From contig NZ_CP025117.1 of assembly GCF_002831645.1 (NCBI RefSeq), positions 3,797,001 through 3,861,000 on the forward strand: a stretch of 64,000 bases of DNA, given 5' to 3'. Below are positions 8,350 to 18,040 of this stretch, piece by piece; position 1 is the first letter of the stretch, and every line of letters begins with the position of its first letter. The DNA comes from Olleya sp. Bg11-27. GTDB lineage: Bacteria > Bacteroidota > Bacteroidia > Flavobacteriales > Flavobacteriaceae. Position numbers and translations under genes: made by a program. Below the pieces are notes generated by a model. That model made no database searches. It saw only the letters and a program-made list of their open reading frames with translations, and was not told the origin of the DNA.

Positions 8350-9042
8350 ATGAACACACGTATTTTTAAAATTGCATTAGTAGTCATTATGGCTGTAAAT
8401 TTAAGCTGTAAGAAAAGTGAAGCAAAATTATCAGAATTTAAATACGCAGATCAACCTAATGCTGTAGCTTGTAAATCAGGTTATGATGATTTACTAAAAG
8501 AAGCTTTGTACGCTTTTGAAAGTGATATTTTAAATAAGTATGACCAGAAAGGTCAAAATAAATTAAGAGCTTACAGAGCATATATCAGTAATGTTATCTC
8601 TAATAGAACAGAGCTTGAAAAAACAGTAACACCGCATACCAAGGCTGTTTTTGACGTCTTAAAATCAAAAACAGAACTATGGGATGGTAACCACTTAAAT
8701 TACAATAGTGTTGTTGTTAGCTGTATCTTAGAAAACATGATGGATAAAGGTCTTAAACAAAGTTTAAACTCGTTAATAACAACTAACAGTATGCGCTCAG
8801 AATTGTTCGCTGCACCTTTAAGAAGCAGTACTTCATATGCTAGAGACACCTATTTAGCAACCTTTGTCGCTTTAGATTTATACTATTCAAAACTTAATAC
8901 TGTAGATTTTACTAACTTAGACTTAAGTGCAAACATCGCTAAAGCACAACCTATAGACTTTAATAAAAAGCCTACAGCGACTCCTATTCAGGAAAAAGCG
9001 CCAACTAAAGAAGTTGATCACACAGGACACAATCACGACTAA
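8350..9042 (+). CDS. Lipoprotein of unknown function between the mutase subunits
   Basis: A 230-residue protein with a lipoprotein signal ([10 protein letters not shown], Cys at about residue 20). The mature part is predicted mostly helical, and the C-terminus is rich in Pro, Lys and Ala and ends in a His-containing tail ([10 protein letters not shown]). I do not recognise a catalytic motif. It starts 14 bp after mutA and its stop overlaps the start of mutB by 1 nt, so it is translated within the mutase operon. Whether it has any link to propionate metabolism is unknown. Confidence 0.7.
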   Translation: MNTRIFKIALVVIMAVNLSCKKSEAKLSEFKYADQPNAVACKSGYDDLLKEALYAFESDILNKYDQKGQNKLRAYRAYISNVISNRTELEKTVTPHTKAVFDVLKSKTELWDGNHLNYNSVVVSCILENMMDKGLKQSLNSLITTNSMRSELFAAPLRSSTSYARDTYLATFVALDLYYSKLNTVDFTNLDLSANIAKAQPIDFNKKPTATPIQEKAPTKEVDHTGHNHD

Positions 9043-11165
9043 TGGCTAGAAAAGACCTTCAACATATAACCTTAAAATCTGCAACTAGTAGTGATAAGCA
9101 ACAGCCTATCACCTCTTTTTTAACTGCGGAAGATATTACTGTCAAATCAGTATACACCAAAGCCGATTTAAAACAAGTCGAGCATCTTGATTTTGTAGCT
9201 GGGTTAGCTCCAAATCTTCGAGGTCCTTATTCGACGATGTATGTTAGAAGACCTTGGACGATTAGGCAATATGCAGGTTTTAGTACTGCTGAAGAAAGTA
9301 ATGCGTTTTATAGACGTAATCTAGAAGCTGGGCAAAAAGGACTATCTGTTGCTTTTGATTTAGCAACACATAGAGGTTATGATTCTGATCACGAACGTGT
9401 GGTTGGTGATGTTGGAAAAGCGGGTGTAGCCATAGACTCGGTTGAAGATATGAAAGTCTTATTCGACCAAATCCCATTAGATAAAATGTCAGTTTCCATG
9501 ACCATGAATGGTGCTGTATTACCAATTATGGCATTTTATATTGTGGCTGCAGAAGAACAAGGTGTTAAACCTGAATTATTAGCAGGAACAATACAAAACG
9601 ATATTTTAAAGGAGTTTATGGTGCGTAATACCTACATCTACCCTCCTACACCATCAATGAAAATTATTTCGGATATTTTTGAATACACCAGCAAGAATAT
9701 GCCTAAATTTAATAGTATTAGTATCTCTGGTTACCACATGCAAGAAGCCGGAGCTACTTGTGATATTGAGTTGGCCTACACACTAGCCGATGGATTAGAA
9801 TATATCCGTAAAGGCTTAGCTGCCGGTATGGACATTGATACTTTTGCTCCTAGATTATCCTTTTTCTGGGCTATTGGGATGAATCATTTTATGGAAATTG
9901 CCAAAATGCGTGCTGCACGTATGTTATGGGCCAAGTTGGTTAGCCAGTTTAATCCTAAAAACACTAAAAGTTTAGCCTTACGTACACATTGCCAAACTAG
10001 CGGATGGAGTCTAACGGAACAAGACCCGTTTAATAATGTGGCCCGTACAACTATTGAAGCTACTGCTGCTGCTTTTGGAGGTACACAAAGTCTACACACT
10101 AATGCATTAGATGAAGCTATTGCTTTACCAACAGATTTTTCTGCTCGAATTGCTAGAAATACTCAAATATATTTACAAGAAGAAACCAATATCACTAAAA
10201 CGGTTGACCCTTGGGCAGGTAGTTATTATGTCGAAAAACTAACGCAAGATATTACAGAAAAAGCATGGTCTTTAATTGAAGAGGTTGAAGAACTTGGAGG
10301 AATGACTAAAGCTATTGAAGCTGGTATCCCTAAATTACGTATCGAAGAAGCTGCGGCTAGAAAACAAGCACGTATAGATTCTGGTCAAGACATCATTGTT
10401 GGCGTTAACAAATATGTTTTAGATGAAGAAGATGCTATTTCAACCTTAGAAGTGGATAATCAAACGGTACGTTTACAGCAAATTGAAGGTTTAGAAAAAA
10501 TTAAAGCTGAAAGAAATACCGTTAAAGTAAATCAAGCTTTAGCTAATTTAACGGAAGCTGCTAAAACAGGTGAAGACAATTTATTAGCTTTAGCAGTAGT
10601 CGCTGCCAAAGAAAGAGCAACACTAGGAGAAATTAGTGATGCATTAGAAGCTGTTTTTGGACGTTATAAAGCACAAATTAAATCCTTTTCTGGTGTGTAT
10701 AGTAAAGAAATTAAAGATGACAAATCTTTTGCAAAAGCAAAACAACTAGCGGATCAATTTGCAGAACAAGATGGGCGTAGACCACGTATTATGATTGCTA
10801 AAATGGGACAAGACGGTCACGATCGCGGTGCCAAAGTAGTCGCTACAGGTTATGCCGATGTTGGCTTTGACGTGGATATTGGGCCCCTATTTCAAACACC
10901 GCATGAAGCTGCCAAACAAGCGGTTGAAAATGATGTGCATATTTTAGGTGTTTCTTCATTAGCTGCAGGACACAAAACCCTAGTTCCACAAGTAATTGAA
11001 GAGCTAAAAAAATACGGTCGTGAAGATATTATGGTTGTTGTTGGTGGTGTTATCCCGAAACAAGATTACCAATATTTATTTGATGCTGGTGCTGTTGCCG
11101 TTTTTGGTCCTGGAACAAAAATTAGTGAAGCCGCGATTAAAATTTTAGAAATATTGATTGATTAA
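9042..11165 (+). CDS. mutB: Methylmalonyl-CoA mutase large (alpha) subunit
   Basis: A 707-residue adenosylcobalamin-dependent enzyme. The substrate-binding N-terminal barrel carries YPTMY-like [18 protein letters not shown] and [16 protein letters not shown]; the C-terminal B12 domain has the base-off motif D591-x-H593-xx-G596 ([11 protein letters not shown]) followed by [13 protein letters not shown] and [12 protein letters not shown]. All expected catalytic regions are intact and the length is typical. It acts in propionyl-CoA metabolism linked to the TCA cycle. Confidence 0.97.
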   Translation: MARKDLQHITLKSATSSDKQQPITSFLTAEDITVKSVYTKADLKQVEHLDFVAGLAPNLRGPYSTMYVRRPWTIRQYAGFSTAEESNAFYRRNLEAGQKGLSVAFDLATHRGYDSDHERVVGDVGKAGVAIDSVEDMKVLFDQIPLDKMSVSMTMNGAVLPIMAFYIVAAEEQGVKPELLAGTIQNDILKEFMVRNTYIYPPTPSMKIISDIFEYTSKNMPKFNSISISGYHMQEAGATCDIELAYTLADGLEYIRKGLAAGMDIDTFAPRLSFFWAIGMNHFMEIAKMRAARMLWAKLVSQFNPKNTKSLALRTHCQTSGWSLTEQDPFNNVARTTIEATAAAFGGTQSLHTNALDEAIALPTDFSARIARNTQIYLQEETNITKTVDPWAGSYYVEKLTQDITEKAWSLIEEVEELGGMTKAIEAGIPKLRIEEAAARKQARIDSGQDIIVGVNKYVLDEEDAISTLEVDNQTVRLQQIEGLEKIKAERNTVKVNQALANLTEAAKTGEDNLLALAVVAAKERATLGEISDALEAVFGRYKAQIKSFSGVYSKEIKDDKSFAKAKQLADQFAEQDGRRPRIMIAKMGQDGHDRGAKVVATGYADVGFDVDIGPLFQTPHEAAKQAVENDVHILGVSSLAAGHKTLVPQVIEELKKYGREDIMVVVGGVIPKQDYQYLFDAGAVAVFGPGTKISEAAIKILEILID

Positions 11166-11418
11166 TCTATAGTTGGATTAAATGCTTTTTTTTGAGTTGT
11201 ATTACTTGGATAAATAACATCCCATTACTTCATTTATCTATTAGATTTATTTCACAATCAGTAACAAATAAAATGAAGGCCTCCCCAATTACTCCTTGTA
11301 TAGTAACCACAGTATTTATAGGGTGATCAAAAAGCATTAAGCAATTACTAAGTCAATAATTGTAATTATTCATTCAACACTTTATAGGTTGTTCAATTAC
11401 CAAATAAAATAACACTAC

Positions 11419-12279
11419 ATGTATTATATTAAGTATTCTATGTCAAAAGCTGCTATTATAGGTCTTTTCCTTGTGCTGTTATTTTCAAATGAGGCTTACT
11501 CACAAGCTTACACAAAACAAGAGTTACAGGATTCGTTAGCTAAAATGCCCTATTTTTCAATCCATAAAGACAATTATTTTATTTCAGGTATACCGACTAA
11601 TAAAGATATTAATAGTACTACTGCGGATGCCAAATATCAAATCAGTTTCAAGCAAACCCTAACCAGAAGCCGATTACCATGGGACACTTATATCTATTTA
11701 ACTTACACCCAAAAATCGTTTTGGAATATATATGAAGAATCCTTTCCGTTTAAGGATATCAATTTTAACCCGTCTTTAGCTGTGGGAAAGTTCATTTATG
11801 ATAAAGAAGAACGTTTAAAAGGTGTAGCGACACTTTCTTTGGAGCACGAATCTAATGGAAGAGACAGTATTTATTCTAGAAGCTGGAACCGCTTAAGTTT
11901 AGAATACACCACAAACCTCTCCAAAAATACGATTGCCAGCTTTAAAGCTTGGTTACCTTACAGTTACAAAGAAGGAAATCCTGATCTTCTAGACTATGTA
12001 GGTATCGGTCAAATTAAGGTATCGCATACCTTTAAACCAGACAAATTAATATTTGATCTTAGATTAAGAAAAGGATTGAATTTAGACGGTAAAGGCTCTA
12101 TACGAACACGGGTTTATTATAACCCCTTTAGTAATAATATTTCGAACCAATATTTAATGTTAGAGTGGTTTTTAGGACAATCAGAAGGTTTACTAAATTA
12201 TCAAAAATCGCGAAGCATGATACGATTTGGCTACGTTATAAGAACCAACGAATTTAGATGGTTTAGAGGTAAAGAATAG
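11419..12279 (+). CDS. Outer-membrane phospholipase A (OMPLA-like)
   Basis: A 286-residue secreted beta-barrel with a signal peptide ending near NEAYSQ (an alternative ATG at 11440 would give a shorter signal). The motif LEHESNGRDS contains the catalytic His143 and Ser145, almost at the residue numbers of the E. coli enzyme, and RSWNRLSLEY follows as in the family. It should hydrolyse phospholipids in the outer leaflet as a Ca-dependent dimer; this is family knowledge. It is monocistronic with about 250 bp of AT-rich DNA upstream. Confidence 0.88.
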   Translation: MYYIKYSMSKAAIIGLFLVLLFSNEAYSQAYTKQELQDSLAKMPYFSIHKDNYFISGIPTNKDINSTTADAKYQISFKQTLTRSRLPWDTYIYLTYTQKSFWNIYEESFPFKDINFNPSLAVGKFIYDKEERLKGVATLSLEHESNGRDSIYSRSWNRLSLEYTTNLSKNTIASFKAWLPYSYKEGNPDLLDYVGIGQIKVSHTFKPDKLIFDLRLRKGLNLDGKGSIRTRVYYNPFSNNISNQYLMLEWFLGQSEGLLNYQKSRSMIRFGYVIRTNEFRWFRGKE

Positions 12280-12854
12280 TCTCTTTTAAATTAACAGACC
12301 ACCAGTATTACATCCTGTTATATTTTGACTGTTTACGCTCAAATTCATTATAAATTAGCTTCAACCAACAATACTACAAACTATATTTTAGTCCTATTAT
12401 AGCCTTTAGATTGGAAAAAACAGTGCTTCCTTTGATTCTGAAATTAAAAAACGACAGGTTTAGACGCTATTTAAGACAGCATCCGATATCATAGACACAG
12501 TTTTAACCGCTTTCATTCTAGTAATAATATGTTACTACATGGTAACACGCAGTTTTAATTGCAATCATTTTTTTCCATAAAAACTTATAAATCAGAGTAA
12601 CTCTTCTCCTTTTTAATAATTTAAAGGTTATGCTAGATTATAATTACGGTTTGTTATTCTTCTATTTTTCAACTAACTTCACTTCGCCGTTATTATAATG
12701 TATACCACCAAAATCAGATAACTTAAACCAAATTAACACTTTGACAGCGACAACAAACACCAGTATCCTAAATAGATAAATAGAGTTAAAACAATCTTTG
12801 GAACAACAAAACTGTCTACTATCTAAGTCATGAAAAAAGTAAAAAAACACAATA
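12280..12854. other. Intergenic region without a convincing gene
   Basis: 575 bp of AT-rich DNA between the phospholipase and esterase genes. A 62-codon minus-strand frame (12662-12850) is present but has no family resemblance or ribosome binding site I can support. No clear repeat, RNA or terminator with a T-run was seen. Confidence 0.5.
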
Positions 12855-13742
12855 ATGAAACAAAGCCTAACCTACTATATTACTTTATTTGTGATTCACC
12901 TAAAAGGTTTAAAAAAAGAGTTTAGTAACGACCCTATAGATTTCAAAAAAATCAGAAAAAACGATGTTCATCATCCAAAAGGAACATTTTTCGAACAAAA
13001 CATAAAACGAAGTTTTAAAATTTCAGACTCACTAATAACTGAAGTTGGTTTAAGCAACAACGTTAACAAATTGGTACTATTTATTCATGGTGGCGCTTTT
13101 ATTTCTGGTCCAGCTCAACATCATTGGGATGCTGTAAAAAAAATCGCTAAACAAACAAATTATAAAATTTGGATGTGCGATTATCCCAAAGCTCCGGAAA
13201 ATAAAATAGTAGACATATCAAGAAATATCGATGCAATATATAAAATAGCATTAGAACACTATCAACCCAATCAGATCTTTATAGTTGCGGACTCTGCAGG
13301 AGGAACACTGGCCACTAGTTTAATCCAAAGATTGATTAAAAAAAACATAGAATTACCCAAGAAAATAATTCTTATTTCCCCTGTTATGGATGGAAGTATG
13401 TCTAATCCTGAAATTGAAAAAATAGATGCTATTGATCCCATGATTTCAAAAAAAGGAATTTTAAGTGCAAAACAAATGTGCGTCGGAAATAACGATTTAA
13501 AAGACACAATGATTTCACCACTATACGGAAGTTTTGAAAAATTCCCACATACTATTATATTTTCAGCACAAAATGATATTACTTATCCAGACCAAAAATT
13601 AGCTGTTCAAAAATGTATAGATTCTAAAATAAATCTTGAATTAATTGAAGGACAAAACATGCCTCATATTTGGCCTTTGCTTCCTATAATGAAAGAAGCA
13701 AAAACAGCTTTGAATAAAATTATAGAAATACTAAAGAACTAA
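12855..13742 (+). CDS. Alpha/beta hydrolase of the hormone-sensitive lipase type
   Basis: A 295-residue esterase/lipase. The oxyanion-hole motif HGGA is at residues 78-81, the nucleophile elbow DSAGG has Ser147, an Asp lies in SAQNDITYPD, and the catalytic His is probably H271 in MPHIWPLLP. The hydrophobic start (about residues 1-18) may be an uncleaved anchor. Substrate is unknown; short acyl esters are usual for the family. An AraC regulator follows after about 100 bp on the same strand and may control it. Confidence 0.85.
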   Translation: MKQSLTYYITLFVIHLKGLKKEFSNDPIDFKKIRKNDVHHPKGTFFEQNIKRSFKISDSLITEVGLSNNVNKLVLFIHGGAFISGPAQHHWDAVKKIAKQTNYKIWMCDYPKAPENKIVDISRNIDAIYKIALEHYQPNQIFIVADSAGGTLATSLIQRLIKKNIELPKKIILISPVMDGSMSNPEIEKIDAIDPMISKKGILSAKQMCVGNNDLKDTMISPLYGSFEKFPHTIIFSAQNDITYPDQKLAVQKCIDSKINLELIEGQNMPHIWPLLPIMKEAKTALNKIIEILKN

Positions 13743-13848
13743 CCAAACAAATTATTAAATAAAACATACCCACTACTATTTTAACCATTACAACTCCTAG
13801 AATAAATAGTCAGCACATTATTTTAAAAAACTATTATATCCGCTATTA

Positions 13849-14997
13849 ATGACACTAAATATTTTCGAAATTTTAGTTTTAGTTAGTTTAACTCAAGGCA
13901 TTTTTTTTTCCATAGTAATCCTAACTCAAAAACCTTTTAGAGTAAAAGCTAACAAACACCTAGCGTATAGCGTGTTTTTACTAGCATATATTGGCATTAC
14001 AGAACTGGTTAGAGCTAAAGGATTTCATAAACAGAACAACGTTATTAGTTACCTTATAGATGATATTCCATGGTTATTATTATTCTATATACCACTATTT
14101 GTCTATTTTTTAAAATCGGCTGGGAATAAATTTAGCAACAGCAAAAAATTAATATTTCTCATTATTCCTTTTTTTATTTTTTTGATTTTATTTAATCTCA
14201 TTATTTTACATCATGAATACAAATTAATTTATTGGCAAGTAATTCAAGATGAATATCGCCTTATCTATGATGTCGGTTATTATTTCGCCATCCTTTTTAA
14301 TATTGTTTTATGTATTCTTTCCTATTTTATTATTCAATCTAGCACGATTAGTTATAACGAAAAAAAATGGTTAAAAAACATATGGTTTTTTAATGTTATA
14401 CTTTTATTAATATGGGTATTAGATTCGTTTCTACCAAAAAATAGTCTGCCATATACCAATGATGATATCACCTACCCTGTTTGGTTTGGCGTTTCATTTT
14501 TTGTGTATTGGCTAATTTTTAGGGGACTGATTCAGTTAAAACTATCACAAGAAAAATCTGAAATAAAGGGCTTATTACAAAGTAAAAATGAGCAAATCGT
14601 TCCGAAAAAAGAAACTGATCGAACAACGGTAAACAAAGAATTCTCTATAAAAAACGAACATTTTGAAAACTTTTTAGAGTTAATCGTTCAAGAAAAACTA
14701 TACCGAAACCCCGATTTGAGTAGAGATATTGTTGCAGATAAGCTAAATATGAGTCCCGGTTACCTGTCTCAACTAATAAGTGCATCTATCAATTCAAATT
14801 TTACTACATTAATTAATGACTATCGGATAGAAGATATCAAATGGATGTTATTAAATCCAGACTTTAACAAATATAGTATTGTAGCCATTGGTTTGGAAGC
14901 TGGGTTTAAATCAAAATCTACATTTTATAGTGAATTCAAGAAAAAAACAGGCTACACTCCCAATCAATTTAAACTAATGAAAAAAAGTCCTAATTAA
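13849..14997 (+). CDS. AraC-family regulator with membrane N-terminal domain
   Basis: A 382-residue protein. Residues 1 to about 235 hold roughly seven hydrophobic segments, then a charged linker, then a C-terminal AraC helix-turn-helix domain (about 275-378) with the second-helix signature GLEAGFKSKSTFYSEFKKKTGYTPNQFK. This is a transmembrane AraC regulator common in Flavobacteriaceae and should sense a signal at the inner membrane. The adjacent esterase is the likely neighbour target, by context only. Confidence 0.85.
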   Translation: MTLNIFEILVLVSLTQGIFFSIVILTQKPFRVKANKHLAYSVFLLAYIGITELVRAKGFHKQNNVISYLIDDIPWLLLFYIPLFVYFLKSAGNKFSNSKKLIFLIIPFFIFLILFNLIILHHEYKLIYWQVIQDEYRLIYDVGYYFAILFNIVLCILSYFIIQSSTISYNEKKWLKNIWFFNVILLLIWVLDSFLPKNSLPYTNDDITYPVWFGVSFFVYWLIFRGLIQLKLSQEKSEIKGLLQSKNEQIVPKKETDRTTVNKEFSIKNEHFENFLELIVQEKLYRNPDLSRDIVADKLNMSPGYLSQLISASINSNFTTLINDYRIEDIKWMLLNPDFNKYSIVAIGLEAGFKSKSTFYSEFKKKTGYTPNQFKLMKKSPN

Positions 14998-15075
14998 TTC
15001 ACTTTTAACTTTCCCGGACTCTTAAAACACTGATTGACATTACTATTGCTATATCAATTTTAAACATGATAAGTA

Positions 15076-15852
15076 ATGAAAGTCAATATCTTTACACTCT
15101 TTTTAATTTTTATTTTAAAAACAAGTGCCTTTGCTCAACAAGAAAAACCTCCATCACAGACCTATTTAGGTTTAGGTATTGGAGTCAGCTTAGACCGATT
15201 AAATGATACCAATTTATCACCTCTTAACCAACAAGGAACAGCTTTATTTTATAGAATTCTATATGAGCATCATTCACGAAACATCTTAAAATTTGACATT
15301 AAATATGGTGATGGTATTTTAAAATCCGGACGTAAAAACAGACTAGAAACCTCTTATTACAAAGGAAGTATTGGTGCTACTTATTTAAAAAACCTGTCTA
15401 CTAACAATAGCACCACTAATGTCTATATTGGTGGAACGTACAAATTGGATATATTATATATGGATTGGTATGATCAAGATGCGTTTAGCTATATATCTAC
15501 CCATGGTTTATCACTAGACGCCTCTATTTCTCAGCAATTAACAACAAACCAATTGGTACAAAGTACTATTTCCGTTCCTGTTGCGCAATATTTAAGCCGT
15601 CCACCTTATAACGGTATAGACGAATACATAAAAGAAAACCAAGATGATCCTATAAACATCATTTTTAATGGAAGACTAACATCGCTTAAGACATATAAAT
15701 CTATAAACTGGAACATAAATTATAATTACCAACCATCAAATCACTTAAATCTTAGGCTTGATTATGATTTAAACATCCAAAAAGCAAAAACTATAAGTGA
15801 ATTTAAAAGCTTATCAAACAGAATTTCAACAAGTATTTTATACAAATTTTAA
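15076..15852 (+). CDS. Secreted hypothetical protein, probably an outer-membrane barrel
   Basis: A 258-residue protein with a signal peptide (cleavage near SAFAQ) and many alternating polar/aromatic strands (TYLGLGIGVSLDRL, NVYIGGTYKLDILY, SINWNINYNYQ, LNLRLDYDLNIQ), ending in a terminal strand with a C-terminal Phe (ISTSILYKF), as in outer-membrane beta barrels. No enzyme motif is seen. The stop is followed 1 nt later by the S41 peptidase start, so they form one operon. Confidence 0.7.
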   Translation: MKVNIFTLFLIFILKTSAFAQQEKPPSQTYLGLGIGVSLDRLNDTNLSPLNQQGTALFYRILYEHHSRNILKFDIKYGDGILKSGRKNRLETSYYKGSIGATYLKNLSTNNSTTNVYIGGTYKLDILYMDWYDQDAFSYISTHGLSLDASISQQLTTNQLVQSTISVPVAQYLSRPPYNGIDEYIKENQDDPINIIFNGRLTSLKTYKSINWNINYNYQPSNHLNLRLDYDLNIQKAKTISEFKSLSNRISTSILYKF

Positions 15853-15853
15853 T

Positions 15854-16888
15854 ATGAAAAATCTACTATTTATAATCGTTATCATTTTATTCTCATCGTG
15901 TAATAAATTAGTTCTTGATAACGATGAAACCGACTCTCAAACTAATAATTTTGAAATTTTTTGGAAAGATTTTGATGAGCATTATGCGTTATTTAATGTC
16001 AGAAATATAGATTGGAATAACCTATATGATGTTTATAAACCACAAGTAAATGATGACCTATCGGACGAAGCGTTTTGGGGCATTCTATCCAATATGATAG
16101 AGCATTTAGACGATAGTCACACCTCCTTGTTTGATGGTAATGGACATGCTTATCGTTCTGGCGCGACCTTAAATAATCAGTCTGGAAATGAAATCAGCGA
16201 ACGACTTATAGTGACAAACTATTTAGATTTCGTGACTAGAGTACCATCCGAAGATAATCTAGCCTACGGCAAAATTAAAAACAAAAATATTGGATACATC
16301 TATTTAGGCACAATGGATGGAGAAAACCCTGGTATAATTGACAATATAATGATAGAATTAAAAGACTATGATGCATTGATTTTTGATATCAGACAAAATA
16401 CTGGCGGTGACGATCGTTACTCTGCAAGAATTGCTAAAGCCTTTTCAGACGGCAAACATTTTATTTATACCGTGGAAACCAGAAATGGATTACATCATGA
16501 TGATTTTGATGAGAAGACCATAGAATATACACACTTAAATCAAGACACGCCTTACTTAAAACCTGTAATTATTTTAACAGATCGGGCCACAATAAGCGCA
16601 GGAGAAATCTTTTTATCGCACATGAAAGCTTTTGAACACACTATACAAATAGGAGATACAACCGCAGGCGATTTTTCGACCGTTAGCAATATGCGTTTTT
16701 TACCTAATGCATGGCATTATAGATATTCAATACAAAAAATCCTATTACCTAACGGTCAAAGTTTAGACGGAATTGGACACGTTCCTGATGTTTATATAAA
16801 AAACACAGAAGCAGATATTAATGCGTCAATGGACAAAGTTATCGAAAAAGCATTGCTATACCTTTGGGATGAATTTCAAATCGACTAA
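15854..16888 (+). CDS. S41-family peptidase lipoprotein
   Basis: A 344-residue lipoprotein (signal MKNLLFIIVIILFSSC; Cys acylation inferred). The S41 core shows NIGYIYLGTMDG, the strand DALIFDIRQNTGGDD, and the nucleophile Ser248 in TDRATISAGEIFLS, then the C-terminal IGDTTAGDFS. It lacks an obvious PDZ domain, so it is a short tail-specific-protease relative acting in the periplasm or outer membrane. The ATG at 15854 is chosen because the lipobox follows it directly; an upstream in-frame start lies inside the preceding gene. Confidence 0.85.
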   Translation: MKNLLFIIVIILFSSCNKLVLDNDETDSQTNNFEIFWKDFDEHYALFNVRNIDWNNLYDVYKPQVNDDLSDEAFWGILSNMIEHLDDSHTSLFDGNGHAYRSGATLNNQSGNEISERLIVTNYLDFVTRVPSEDNLAYGKIKNKNIGYIYLGTMDGENPGIIDNIMIELKDYDALIFDIRQNTGGDDRYSARIAKAFSDGKHFIYTVETRNGLHHDDFDEKTIEYTHLNQDTPYLKPVIILTDRATISAGEIFLSHMKAFEHTIQIGDTTAGDFSTVSNMRFLPNAWHYRYSIQKILLPNGQSLDGIGHVPDVYIKNTEADINASMDKVIEKALLYLWDEFQID

Positions 16889-16982
16889 AACATATTAGAA
16901 TATATAAATATGACTATAAACACAAATAATAATTTTTAATTAAAATAAAAAACAACAATTTGTATCTTGCAAAAGTAAACCT

Positions 16983-17327
16983 TTGAATAACAACTATTTT
17001 ACACTAAAATTATTTAGTCCTAACTATAGAAATCTAAAGAATGATAAAAAAACAATTAATAATCTTTCATGGAACGCTATTTCTGAAACAACACTTGAAT
17101 ATTGGAGTTAGCCTTACATTACGCCGCCTAAAGGTAGGCTTATCGATAAAAATCAATCACAATTATATGAGTTCAATAAACTAGAACTGTTTGATGAGCT
17201 TAAAACGGTCGATAAAAAAATAGGATTTCAAAGCTCTTCAGAATCATAAACTATAGGAGTTATAGAATACACCGATTTAAAAAAAATTATAAAAAAACAC
17301 AGCACACTTCAAGAAAGAAAAAACTAA
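16983..17327 (+). pseudogene. Decayed hypothetical gene with two in-frame stops
   Basis: One frame reads as normal protein from a TTG at 16983 to a TAA at 17325 except for stops at 17109 (TAG) and 17247 (TAA). The readable parts include WNAISETTLEYWS, TPPKGRLIDKNQSQLYEF, NKLELFDELKTVDKKIGF and IGVIEYTDLKKIIKKH. Amino-acid composition is protein-like across both stops, so I interpret it as a gene disabled by point mutation. The family was not recognised. Confidence 0.5.
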
Positions 17328-17382
17328 GATTCTAAAAACTGACTAGCTCCTTCTTTTATCATTACAATGTAAGAGCACTATT

Positions 17383-17898
17383 ATGAAACAAATTATTATT
17401 TTATTTATATTACTCAATACATCTTTATCCTATTCACAGAATGAAACCACTAGCACTAAATTATTTACAAAAAACATAGATAGTATTCAATTTTCTATTT
17501 GGGACATACAGACTAAGGAAATGTCTACCTTTAGTAGTGAAGAAAAAGAATATGAAAAAGAATTAGGGAGTGTTACCCTATCTAACAAAGACAAAGACTT
17601 ACTGATTACTAATCTACTAAACCCAAAATCTTATAATGGAAAAAGCGCTCTATTATACCATTATAATTTAGTTTTTGATTTATACAAAAACGATTCTATT
17701 TCTGTAACAGTTAAAATCTCTACGTTAACTGGAAACATCACTATTGATAATAAAGTATCAGGAGTTTATTTTAGAAACAATTGCACTTTACAATTTGGAG
17801 AAGTTCTAATAGCTCTATTAGACTATTATAACTTCTCTAATTATTTTAACGAGGTCCATTTAAATGGAATAACTGATCATACGACTACGGACGATTAA
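17383..17898 (+). CDS. Secreted hypothetical protein
   Basis: A 171-residue protein with a clear signal peptide (MKQIIILFILLNTSLSYS, cleavage before QNE). The rest is mixed alpha/beta with no motif I recognise. It stands alone between a pseudogene and the beta-helix protein gene. Confidence 0.6.
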   Translation: MKQIIILFILLNTSLSYSQNETTSTKLFTKNIDSIQFSIWDIQTKEMSTFSSEEKEYEKELGSVTLSNKDKDLLITNLLNPKSYNGKSALLYHYNLVFDLYKNDSISVTVKISTLTGNITIDNKVSGVYFRNNCTLQFGEVLIALLDYYNFSNYFNEVHLNGITDHTTTDD

Positions 17899-17970
17899 TT
17901 AGAGTATTTACACCATTTTTAACAATTGAATTATTAAAATCATTATTCTCATTACACAGATTAGCAAAAG

Positions 17971-18012
17971 TTCTAAATTGTCATTTTTTTCGACTAATTT
18001 CGTTTAACGGTA
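17971..18012 (+). promoter_or_regulatory. Promoter-like block resembling the array frame
   Basis: TTGTCATTTTTTTCGACTAA and TTTCGTTTAAC closely resemble the leader of frame copy D at 52441 (TTGTCATTTTTTTCAACTAA, then CTTCGTTTAAC). The -7-like TAATTTCG is at 17995-18002, 39 bp before the beta-helix gene start. It may be an ordinary promoter or a stray copy of the array frame. Confidence 0.45.
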
Positions 18013-18040
18013 AATAAACTCATTTAATCGACTAAAACGA

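Noticed and set aside
12662-12850. 62-codon minus-strand ORF before the esterase
   Set aside because: Low-complexity hydrophobic frame in AT-rich DNA, no family and no ribosome binding site; overlaps the esterase promoter.
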